In this document: positions 1-10,900 of the stretch, in pieces
How positions within the stretch are numbered: the stretch's first letter is position 1
How the letters are laid out: the number at the start of each line of letters is the position of its first letter
Source of the DNA: Ureaplasma zalophigenitalium
GTDB taxonomy: Bacteria; Bacillota_I; Bacilli_A; Mycoplasmatales; Mycoplasmoidaceae
Direction of reading: 5' to 3'
NCBI RefSeq assembly: GCF_025780055.1
Contig: NZ_JAOXHJ010000003.1
Coordinates: 1 to 64,000, forward strand
Length of the DNA stretch: 64,000 nucleotides
The notes under the pieces: generated by a model
Told to the model about the DNA's origin: nothing
The model's database searches: none
What the model saw: the letters and a program-made list of their open reading frames with translations, nothing else
Position numbers and translations under genes: made by a program

Positions 1-3000
1 AAAATCACAATTGCAAAAAGCCCAAGAAGCAAAAAATAACATTGATAATCAAAAACCTGAACAATTAAAAAAAGTTATTCAGGAATTAGCTAATGCTTTA
101 ACAGATGCTAATAATCAGTTGAATGAGTACACAAAAAATATTAGTAGTGAAAAACAACAAATTAATGACGGTATTAAACAAGCGGAATTAATCAAACAAC
201 AATTAGCTAACAACAGCGACTCTACAGATTTAAAAACAAAAATTGACGCGGCTATTAATGCAACTAAAACCATTCTGGATAATCCAAAATCATCTGTTGA
301 TGAATTAAAAAATGCCAATCAAACCCTAAAAACGGCTAACATAGCAAATAGTGCTGCAAAGAAAGCTTTAGAACAAACTAAAGAAACCGCTCTTGATGAA
401 TTAAAAAAAGAAATCACCGCAGCCGACACAGCACTTATTGATCCGGCTAATAAAAATAAAAACACCACAGCACTAAGTGAATCATTACGCAAAGCTTTAG
501 AAGTATTAGTCAAAGCAGACACAACACCAGCTAGTGATGTTGATAACCAAACTAAGGAGCTTAAAAACGCTATTGCAAGCTTTAAGTCGCAATCACCAAA
601 TTCATCAAATAACAATGAAAAAGAAGTCTTATCCACTCAATTAGACAAACTAATTGCAGATACAACCACAGCACAGAATAAAAACGATACAGTGGGATTA
701 GATACCCAAGAATTGAAGCTACAATTGCAAAAAGCCCAAGAAGCAAAAAATAACATTGTTAACCAAAAACCTGAACAATTAAAAAAAGTTATTCAGGAAT
801 TAGCTAATGCTTTAACAGATGCTAATAATCAGTTGAATGAGTACACAAAAAATATTAGTAGTGAAAAACAACAAATTAATGACGGTATTAAACAAGCGGA
901 ATTAATCAAACAACAATTAGCTAACAACAGCGACTCTACAGATTTAAAAACAAAAATTGATGCGGACATTACTGCTGCTCAAAATGTTTTAGAGAAAACA
1001 AATTCTACACTTGATGAATTAAAAAATGCAAAAGAAACACTAACAGCAGCTAACACAGCCAATGCATCGGCAAAAACTGATTTGGAAAATGTTAAACGAG
1101 CAGCTATTGCTGCTCTGCAAGCTAAAATTACAGCAGTTCAATTATCAATTCAAAAACCGGAAAATAAGAATAAGGATATCACAACCTTAACTCAATCAAT
1201 GATTGAAGGATTAAACACATTAGTTGATAAAGATACTTCTCCAGTCGAAGCAGTTAATGCCATGACAGATAAATTGCAAGCAGCAATACAAACATTTGAG
1301 GCACAAGAGGTTGTCGACCCAACTGCTAAATACAAAGAGTTATTAGGTGAAAAAATTAATAAATTAATATCTGATGCTGATGCTGTAGCTGCTACAAATG
1401 CTGCTAACAGAATTACAGATGATGAATTAGTTCAACAAATAGCTGCTGCTAAAAAAATGAAAGAAAATCTCGAAAATCAAACTGCAGACGAAATTGAAGC
1501 TCAAATTAACGCCTTATTAAATTCATTAAACGATGCTAATAAAAACTTAAATAAAATTCTAGATAAGAAGGAATTGTTAGCGTCTGAATTGCAAAAAACA
1601 GAAGCATTATTGAAATCATTAAAACCAAACAGTGATTATGAAGAAATTAAAGCAGCGATCCAGGCTTCATTGACGGCGGCTAAAACAACTTTTGATCAAA
1701 CCAACCCTACGCCTGAAAAATTACAAACAGCGCTGGATAACTTAAAAACAGCCAACACTGCAAATGCTGAAACTAAAAAAACTTTAGACCAAGAACATTT
1801 GGATAAAGTAGAAGAATATCAGCAAATATATAATGCTGCAATCGACATTTTAACTGACCCTCAAATTCTTGATACTCCAGAACGGCAAGTATTGTTGGGT
1901 TTAAAAACAAGTGAGTTAGCTGCTTACCTAAATCCTATTTTATATACTAAAACTGATTTAACTGAAAAAACTAAAAAAATTGAATCATCAATTTTAAATT
2001 TACAAAAAGAAAGTGCGAAAAAAAGAGCTGCTATTTTGCTTGCTGAGATAACGAATAATGATATTTACGCATCATTAAAAGAGAAGCTAGAAAACGAAAT
2101 AAATAAATTTGAATCCTTACCGAATGATGTGACAAGTCAACAAACCAAACAAGCTATTACATCATTAAATAAAATTATTGATGAAATAAACTTGTCGAAA
2201 AAAAATATTGACAAAGACACTGTTTTATCGTTACAAAATAATTTTGATTTTATTCAAAAAGATGTAAATGACTATTTGGAAAATGATCTTGCAGATAATA
2301 ATTATGCTGATATAAAAGAGTTTTTAGATAATATTAAAAATAAACTAAATTCTATTGTTCATCCAAGTAACGGAACAAAACCAACAATTTATCAAATATT
2401 AGATGCTACAAAGGAATTGAAATCATCGCTTGAAAACGCTAAACTTAGTAAAGAAGTTCTGGACCTACGATTAATTAATTCAGATGTACCTCCACCTCAA
2501 AAATATGATCCAACAAAAAAAACAAAAAAAGAAATCATTGATGATTATATAAATCTTTTGAATGAATCTATAAAAAATACGAACAAAATTATCGCGGAAA
2601 CTTCAGAAAAATATCCAACAGAAAGTTTCCCGAATGATACAACTAGTAAATTTCCGAAATCATATAAAGAGCTAAATGATTTAAACAACCCTGAGAAAAC
2701 TCACGCAAGAAAGTATTTGACTTTTTTAAACACCGAACTAAAATGAGCTCAAGAACAAATAAAAGATATAAACGCTATTGAATACAAAAATTTAATAGGT
2801 AAGATAAATGTTTATTTTGTAAAACGTTATAATGAAATTATTTTAAATAATTTAGAAAATATTATTGAGCGGTCTAGATCTGTGTTGCGAAATTTTGCAC
2901 TTTCCTTAAATCATAATAAGTACAAAGATATAATATCTCTCATCAAAACTCATTTATTAACTTTACCCGAGGAAACAGATAAGCCTCAATATATGTTTAA

Positions 3001-5239
3001 TGAGAAAACAACATTATTGCAATTAAATCAAATACAAACAAATTTAAATAAATTATTAAATAGTTTACCAGGGGAAGTTATGAAAATCGATTTCATAAGT
3101 ATCCTTGATCATGATTTGCTTAATTTTATTCCTGCTATAGAATCTTTTTACAAAGAAAATATCAATGAAGATTGAACACTAAAATTGAACTCCGCGGGCA
3201 TAAAAAAAATAAAAGATAAAATAGATAAAACTAAAATTGAAGTCTTGAAAATTCCGTCTGAAAATTATATATTAATTAAAGAAAAAACTAGTGAATATAA
3301 TAATTTTAAGAATGAATATTTTGCAGCCTACACCTCCGCTATTCAATATTATACATCCGAGGCTTTAAAACAAATACAAACAGAAAAAATGGGTGGACAA
3401 GCCGAAGAAATTTTAAATATTCTAGAAACAATATCGAATAAAAAATCTTCTGCTGTTATTTCAAATATTTTAAAGGATAATAATTATATCAAAGATGTTA
3501 AAGAGAATATTTCAACTTTCGATGAATGAGCTAAAAATATCAAAGAAAATGCAATTAATATATCACTTAAAATTCTTCAAACAGGATCAAGCGCTTATCA
3601 ATTATTCAATAGTAATTTACAATTAGAAATTCAAGTTGGAGAACTACATATTAGTGATGCACAAAAAAAACTAAAAGATTTCATAAGTAAAATCGAAGAT
3701 GAAACTAATAAGTTTTTAGATTACTATAACTCTTCCCATGAAAAAATAACGCTTAAGAAATTTCTTGAAGATATACAATCAAAAGATTCTACAAAACCAA
3801 ATATTTATGCATCATATCAAAATTTTTTAGAAATTATACAAAGAAATAAAAATCATCAGAATCTTAAAAATAGAATTGATATTATTGATCAGCTCATTAA
3901 AAATGATAGTATAGTTCGTGAAAATTTATTCTCTTATGCTCAAGAATATTTTAAAAATAATATGACTGATGATTTTAAACAAAAAGCAAGAAAATGATTT
4001 ATTCAAAATTCAATGACCTCAATATTAGGAACTTATGATGAATCTTGCAGTTCCAACACTCATTGTTTCGCGAATGTTGATAGACTAGAAGGTAGTTCTC
4101 AAAACTCGAGCTTAGATAAGTTTAATAAATTACATTCAGGATCTTATGCTTATCTTGATAAAAAAACTGGATTTATGAAAGAATTAATAGACCCTAATTC
4201 GGAACTTTATGCTTCTAATGCTCTTAATTTTATGAATGACTTAAATTTATTATTTTTGAAAGAAGAGTCTATAATTAATTCATTAAAACCGAATGAAGAA
4301 TGTGCTCATTACGCTTACGCTTTATTTGTTTTATTAAACAAAGAAAACCCAGGTGATATCGATGATAACTTTAAATTCGTTTTATCTCGGAAAAACTTTA
4401 CACCGGATTGGTCAAAAAGAAATGAGTTTAGTGATTTTATTGTAGCAGATTTGTTTTTTGCACCAGCAGCAAGACGTGAATACCTTCGAAATTTTGGTTT
4501 CTACGATCTTATATCATACATGCTTCAAGGATTAATTTATGCATATCAGAAAAAATGAAAAGAAGTGCATCCAGATCAACCTCTAGACACTAAGTATTTT
4601 ATACCAAAAGAAAACCAAACAATTCAGCTAAAGGAATTCCAAAATTTAACAATTATTCAAAAAGCATCTTATGTTCTAGATGTTTTTGGATCCCTTACCT
4701 TTTTAGGTAACTTAGGTTTTAAAGAATTAACAAAAAAAGGAAAATTTTGAATGTATTGAAATGAACCTTTAGCATGGGGCACAAAAATTAAAGAAGCACC
4801 TGAATTAAATAAAGATACATTTAATTTTCAAGGGATCTATCTAATTAGTGAGGAAGAACCAAAATCAAAAGTGATGCAATTGTATAAAATTAAAGACCAA
4901 AACATCTCACTTTTTAATAACTTTATTGGTGGTGATGGGGATAGTATTTTAAATATAAAAAATGTTTCACCAACCACATATGTTGGCACGAAGCAATCAA
5001 ATATATCTATCGATTTATGAATTAAAAATATGTTTTATAATTTAATTTATACATATCAAGAACTGTATACAGCATTTTTAGAATTAAATAATAGTTTTAT
5101 CATAAATAATGAATACGTTAATGCGCTTTTAGTAGTAGAAAAAAATGGCAAACCAATACGTTGAACAAGAATAAGAAATTTTGAAAATTTCAAAGAAATG
5201 CCTATTATTTTTAATGATTTTGTGCATTTTAAAAAATAA
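1..5239 (+). CDS. Giant coiled-coil surface-type protein, 3' part (5' end outside window)
   Basis: The frame is open from base 2 to the TAA at 5237-5239 (about 1,745 residues) once TGA is read as Trp; TGA occurs for example at 2744, 3176, 3527 and 4556. The first 900 or so residues are Lys/Glu/Asn/Ala-rich heptad-like helices in repeated modules resembling FIVAR/GA-type surface repeats. The last 600 or so residues are less repetitive, richer in aromatic residues, and contain two Cys near 4043-4067. I see no catalytic motif and no C-terminal membrane anchor. The gene is followed by a terminator. By analogy with the giant gene at 14321 it is probably exported and anchored by its missing N-terminus. 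Function is unknown; adhesion or a cytoskeleton-like role is only a guess. Confidence 0.8.
7..965 (+). repeat. Direct repeat of about 245 bp, 714-bp period
   Basis: Bases 7-251 and 721-965 are almost identical; the clearest differences lie near 49-55 versus 763-769. The spacing of 714 bp is 238 codons, so the repeat keeps the reading frame of the coiled-coil gene. It marks recent duplication or gene conversion of one helical module. Confidence 0.9.
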
Positions 5240-5491
5240 TTAATTTAATATACTTTAGAAAAACTAAAAATAAAGAAGTGTAGGAAGAATGAGGGTAAGC
5301 CAAGCGACTTACCCTTTTTTTCATGACTTTAAAAATTCTGAAAAGATTTAAAAATGTAAAATTCAAGACATTTAATTCAAGGTTGGGCCATCGATGATTG
5401 AATATCGGATAATGTGAGCACATGAGCGGATGAACAACGTTGTTCAAAAAAACCAAAAACAATTTACCGACATTTTCTGACGATGAGTTAG
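5240..5491. other. Intergenic stretch with possible decayed coding
   Basis: After the terminator, two or three plus-strand frames between about 5340 and 5490 read as short protein-like stretches that change frame and hit stops. One of them ends at the TAG at 5489, in the same frame as the RepA-like remnant. They may be more of that decayed gene, but nothing here is intact. Confidence 0.35.
5292..5321 (+). terminator. Intrinsic terminator after coiled-coil gene
   Basis: An 8-bp stem AGGGTAAG/CTTACCCT (5292-5299 with 5308-5315) has an 8-base loop and is followed by a T run. It lies about 50 bp after the stop of the coiled-coil gene. Confidence 0.85.
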
Positions 5492-6196
5492 AAGAAGGAA
5501 CTAAAAAATAAAAAATCTGGTAGTTCTAAACATTTGATCCTTCGTGGAATAAAAGGGAACGGTTTCGTACAACTACCAAACTTTGTTTATAACGTATTAG
5601 TTGCGAGCAAAAATGCTGCAGTTGTTCCTTTGGTTATACAGTTATATAAACGTCAAACACTCTCATCAAAGAATCGTAATTTTTGGGAGAATGATGATGA
5701 ATGTTTCTTTATTTATAAACAAACCGATTTAACTGACGATTTAGGTGTGGATGAAAGAACAATAAGAGCGGGTTATAAAGTGTTAAAAGAACTGCGAATA
5801 ATCGATGTTGTCCCTCAAGGCTTAGGTCGGCCAGCAAAACTGTATTTTAATTCTAGTGAAACAGTCTATGAAGCAATCGTGAATAATAATGAATTGATGA
5901 ATATCATAAAAGAACACGAAGCTAAGGACACGAATGATTTTATGAATCATTTATACAACGAGGTCTTTAATCAACAATATTAAAGGACTGATTACAATAA
6001 AAGATTCAAAACTATCAATCTAAATCATTGGTGATTAAGTTCATCCAATCGTCTAAAACACGAATAGAAATTCCTATCAAGACAGGAAGAAAAGTTCCCC
6101 CCCAGAGGTGAAGAAAAGTTCCCCTCCTATATAAAACAGATTGATTATAAACAGATTGATTGTAAATATATAAGTCTAAGTCTAAGTAGTTAAGTT
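5492..6196 (+). pseudogene. Decayed RepA_N-like plasmid replication initiator
   Basis: The piece 5534-5983 (149 residues from a TTG) resembles the N-terminal winged-helix domain of Gram-positive RepA_N initiators: a region like GNGFVQLPNFVYN, then a helix-turn-helix resembling LTDDLGVDERTIRAGYKVLKEL. The frame is already open from 5492, with no ATG. After the TAA at 5981 the same frame continues through a TAG at 6062 to a TAA at 6194-6196. That tail has a GEEKFP-type repeat followed by Ile/Tyr/Lys-rich sequence, like the linker of such proteins. Two in-frame stops and no start point to a pseudogene. It sits beside a relaxase remnant, so it is probably what is left of an integrated plasmid or mobilizable element. 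Confidence 0.6.
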
Positions 6197-6395
6197 ATGA
6201 ACTATGGTTTGAGAAGATATTAAACTAAAACAAAATATCAATCGAATTTAGAAAAGTACAAAAATTGATTATTCATAAAATGAAAAAAAGACAATTATTC
6301 AAAAATATAAAAATAGACGTTTTAACAAACAAAACATAAGTTAATCAACAAATTACTCTAACGTTTTAAAAAAAGCTCTTAAACGAGGTATTAGA
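6197..6395 (+). other. Degenerate AT-rich spacer between rep and mob remnants
   Basis: Frames here are broken by frequent TAA and TAG. A short piece reading roughly VWEDIKLKQNIN near 6200 could be the start of a RepA C-terminal domain, and the bases just before 6396 are in frame with the relaxase remnant. I see no intact gene, and no oriT that I can support. Confidence 0.35.
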
Positions 6396-7399
6396 GTGTT
6401 TTACGAAAGAGTTAGTTTAATGCGAGTATTTAGTAAATTGAATTTTATAACACCTAAAGGTCAATATAAGACCGGTAAGGGAAATATAAGAACTTTAGAA
6501 AATTGGGTTCATAATGGCAACATGTTGAATTATTTATTACGAGTATCTGCATCAGTAGTTATGCCAAATGATTTTTTATATGGCAAACAACAAGTGTTTG
6601 CCATGGATGTAAACGAAAAACTAAAATGATTTTAAAAACATGTTAAACAAAATAATTCAGAATATGCTAATCAGTCAGGATTATATGACTTGTTTGCTAA
6701 AACGCCCGAAGATGTTAAACAAGATGATGTACAAGCAGAGCTAAGTCAACATGTAGGAAACTTTTGCGAACTAACAATATCACCTAGCGATTTAGGTTTA
6801 CAAAAAGGTTTAGTTACAAAAAATCAATATCACGAAGTTTTAAAAGAACCTGTGCGAAGTTTTTTAAAAGCAAACAAGTTGAACGATGAAAACATTCGTT
6901 GTTATTACACCTTGCACGGTAACACTGAGCATCCGCACGCCCATTTATTCTTTTACGAAAAAAATCCGTGCTTAAAAAAGCGCGTTTCACAAAAGAGTCA
7001 GTTAATAACTTATCTAAAAGTGTTTATGTCAAAATCATGTATTCAGCTGATTTATCGAAAATAGAAAATCTGAATAAAAGCTTATGAACAAGCAAAAAAC
7101 AAATTAATCAATGCTTGTCGAGTGTTTTACAAAATGACGAACAAAGTATTAAAAAACGACTTTATGTTGAGTTTTTAAAAGATGTCCGAACAATTGAAAA
7201 TGAATTAGCGAACAAAAAAGATATTTCCTATGCTAATTTATCGCAAGCATCACAAAATGCAGTAGCTAACATTCAAGAGTTTGTTTATAAAACGAATTCA
7301 GAATTCAAAAATGAAATAGATAATATCAATGCTATTTTGGAAGTAATAAAAAAGGGCAAGGCATTTGCCTTGTTCTTCATCTTTCCTACACTTGTATAG
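6396..7399 (+). pseudogene. Decayed MobL-like relaxase
   Basis: Three pieces make one relaxase-like protein of about 330 residues. The first, 6396-6632, reads GKGNIRTLENW and ends at a TAA (6633-6635) where coding should continue. The second, 6636-7064, contains the HUH-type metal-binding motif HPHAHLFFYEK. The third lies in another frame from about 6965 to the TAG at 7397-7399 and is helical and Lys-rich. Pieces two and three join if one A is added to the 7-A tract at 6958-6964. HUH relaxases nick plasmid DNA at oriT to start mobilization. The stop and the frameshift make this copy inactive. It pairs with the RepA-like remnant upstream. Confidence 0.6.
7357..7376 (+). terminator. Possible terminator within the relaxase remnant's 3' end
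   Basis: A 6-bp stem CAAGGC/GCCTTG with loop ATTT is followed by a short T-rich stretch. It is a weak candidate, 27 bp before the stop of the remnant. Confidence 0.4.
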
Positions 7400-7992
7400 T
7401 TATAAAACAAAAAGATGTCGTTATTTTATTTTTAACTTTTTATTGTTCTACATTTTTTTGTGTTATTTTTAAATCTGAAGATTACTCGTTATAAAACTTT
7501 CGCTTTTAACTCTTCATAAAATGAAGGGTGTTTTCATTATGGTTTTATCTTATTGAATAGTCATAATTTATTTTCATCTTTTTCAAAAAAATAAAACCTT
7601 GTATTGCAATTTATATCTTATTTGCCTTGGATATATGAGTTTTTTAAACAGGACTTTTTAATCCGATGCACACTAATTGATAAATCTTTTTGGTAAAAAA
7701 TAAAATCTTCATTTTTTATTCGCCTTTTTTCTAGTTTCCCTAATATCTTCATTTTCTTTATTTATTTTTTAATGTACAAATAAAAGTAAATAATATTTTT
7801 TCTTATTTCTAATTTACTTAGAAGGATATATAATATTTAAAAGTTCAAAACTGTGATACCTCTAAATGGCAAACACATTTCTTCGTTATTAAATTATTTT
7901 ATATATCTATGTATTATTAATGAATTATTTATATTTATGTGTTGGATGTATCAACGAATGTTTTGCTCCATTTGAAAAGAAGTGTGGTTAAT
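7400..7992. other. Long AT-rich intergenic region, no gene seen
   Basis: These 593 bp have only short frames on both strands. TATAAT at 7829-7834 could be a -10 element for the PI-PLC gene, giving a leader of about 150 bases, but no matching -35 is visible. I found no RNA gene or insertion-sequence ends. Confidence 0.5.
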
Positions 7993-10900
7993 ATGAAAAA
8001 GAAAATATGACAATTACTCCCTTTGTTTTTATTTCCAGGGATTACAATAACAATGATTGCTAGTACAAGTGTTAATAAAAATATGCATAAGTGAGATAAT
8101 TGGTCTCAAGTTGACAATGGTCAAATAGCAAATATTGAAAAATATTATGCTCAGGATTGGATGAGTGAAATACCCGATGATCGTAGTATTTTCACTTTAA
8201 GTATACCTGGTACCCATGATTCGACGATGTTTAATGGAACAGGTTTTTATTATACATTTGGTTATACTTGAGCAAATACACAATACTATAATTTTGGTAA
8301 TCAATTAAATTTAGGAATTAGAGCCTTTGATCTTCGAATTTCTTCAGATGGTTGATTAGTGCATGGTGTAACATATTCAAAACAGAAATTTGAATCTGCG
8401 ATGAACGATTTTGCTAATTTTTTAGATAAACATCCATCTGAGTTTGTAGTTGTGCGAGTAAAAGATGAAAATTTTAATGTTAACGATTATAATTAAGCAC
8501 AAAAAGCGAACAGAAATTATGAAGCAGTATTGAGAAAATACGAAAAATATTTAGCAAATCCAGAAGGATGAAACTATAGTAAATTAAAATATGAGAGAGG
8601 TATTAATGTTAAAGCTTATCGAGGCAAAATAATCATTTTAAATCACTGGCACCACAAGGTTAATACAAGTCCAAGAGGTGGATTTATGTTTCGATCTGTT
8701 TCATACGGTCCAACGATTCAAGACCAATACAATGATATTTCTTCGACTGATCATAAATTTAAATTAGTAGCACAAATGATGCAAAAAGCCAGTGCTAATC
8801 AACGTGATAATGAAGCTTTTTATGTTAATTTTTTATCAATGGCAAGCGGATGACGCCCTTATGTAAGTTCCAAAGAAGTCAATTCAAAAGTTAATAATTT
8901 TTTAAATAAACAAACATCTTTAAGTTCTTTAGGTCTGATTTATATGGATTTTCCTGGACCTTCATTAATTCAATCAATTTACCGAACTAATTTTTATTAT
9001 ACAGATGAAGCTTTGCGAACGGGTGTTTTAGGACCAAACATTGATCATTTAAAACTTAAACCTATCTATGAATTTGACAATTTTATATCACTAGATACAT
9101 CAGATAATCCACGAGCTTATCAAAACTTATGATTAGAATTGTACATAGACGATTCCTTAGTTAAGAAAATCCTTCTACCTAAGGATTTCAATGCCGCTGA
9201 ATTCACTCTAACATTAGACAAAACGCAACTAAAATTGGGAAAAAATATTTTTTTAAAGGCTTATAAAAAAACACCTGATAACGGCTGATATCCTGCGCGT
9301 ATTTATAATCAGGAAGAACTAGCAAACATTATTGTTCAAAAACATCCTTTTCTTATAGAACAGAATGCACTTTTAAAAAAGATTAGTAATGCGCAACAAA
9401 CATTTTTAAAAAAACATCCTAAGATTAGTGAGTTTTTAGAAAATCAATATATTCCAAGACTAAAAAAATTAAACCCTCACCAAGATAATAGTTTGGGAAA
9501 TTTTCAAAAAATAATGAAGAATTGAGAAAATATTGAAAAGTATTTAGAAAATCTAACTAAACTCCTAGAAGTATTTAAAAACAGTTTTTCTAATATCCAA
9601 AAACTACCGTTAACCAATCTTTTTAATTCTACAAATACGGAAAAAATTAAAAATTTGGATAAGCAAATAACTAGTTCAATGAATGATGTTTTTAATCAAG
9701 CAAGTCATGAATTGATTAATCCTTTGAATTTAACAAGTTTAAACCAACGTATTATGAAAATAAATGCATTAGTTAGTTGAATTAAAACTACTTTTGATAG
9801 TATTCATGGATTAAATTTATTTAAAGAAATAAACGAATTTCAATCATCGAATCCAGAATTTGATTTTGCTAAAGGTAATATTTTACATGCACTTAATGAA
9901 AAAATTAATGAACTAAACCAACTTTTCGAAAATAACCTATTAAATAATAATACTAGCGAAGTTATTGCAACCATGCAAGAAAAGTCAAAGAAATCAGGTA
10001 GCGAATTAAACCGATTAAAATCTAAAATTGATGCATCATCTGCTTTTTTACAAAAATGTAAGGATTTTTTTAAGCAACCAAAGAATGAATCTTTATTAAC
10101 TTTTTTTAAACAAGATATAATTCAATCTCTAGAAAATAATAATCTGGACTCTGAAAACATTACACAAAAAGCTCGGACTTTTTTACTAGCTTTCAATCAA
10201 TTGCGCGAATTAGTTCAAAATCAGTCAAAAATTTTGTCATCTTCATTAAAAATGAATTATAAATCTTCAAATATCCAAACATACGTAACTTTAATCGATC
10301 AGGTGCAAAGTGCATTGACAAAAAAGGATCCAAAAACCCTTACTATCTCATATATTTACGATAATATTGACAGATTAAAAGATATGCAAACCAAGATTCA
10401 AAATAATGCTGATATACTACAACGAATTAATGAACAAATTCAAAAAGACTCATCTCTATCAGATTTACAAAAAAAATATTTTACAAAAAACTTGTTGCGA
10501 ATAGATAATTTAGATGAAAGAAATTCATCTCCATTAATTAATTCAATTAACAAAATTAAAGATGTATATAACAGTCTTGACCATCTAACCTCTTTAAACA
10601 GACGTCAAAAGAAGAGTATTCGTGATCATTTACAAACAATGACAGATATACCATCACTTGTGGAGGAATTAAAAGTAGGGCAAGACTTAAATCAGGGTAT
10701 GAAGGAATTATCAGCCAAACTCAACCTTTTAAATGATTATCAAAAAATGAAAGGCTTTTTAATTTTAAACCCTGATAAACGTAATGAATTTACTCAATTT
10801 TTTAACAAAACTAAAACCGAAGCTCGCGATACCAATTTAACACAAAACTCAGTAATTAAAGCTATTGAGCAATTAAATCACTTTCATGATATATTTGCAA

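Noticed and set aside
2744-2746. TGA as a true stop ending the first coiled-coil gene
   Set aside because: The same frame stays open for another 2.5 kb with protein-like sequence, and TGA is used as Trp in conserved proteins of the window.
5380-5491. Helix-turn-helix-like peptide (TIYRHF) before the Rep remnant
   Set aside because: Too short, with stops on both sides; I could not assign it to a transposase or regulator.
6086-6124. Direct repeat GAAGAAAAGTTCCCC (two copies) as plasmid iterons
   Set aside because: The copies are 24 bp apart (8 codons) and in frame with the RepA-like remnant, reading GEEKFP twice, so they are better explained as coding.
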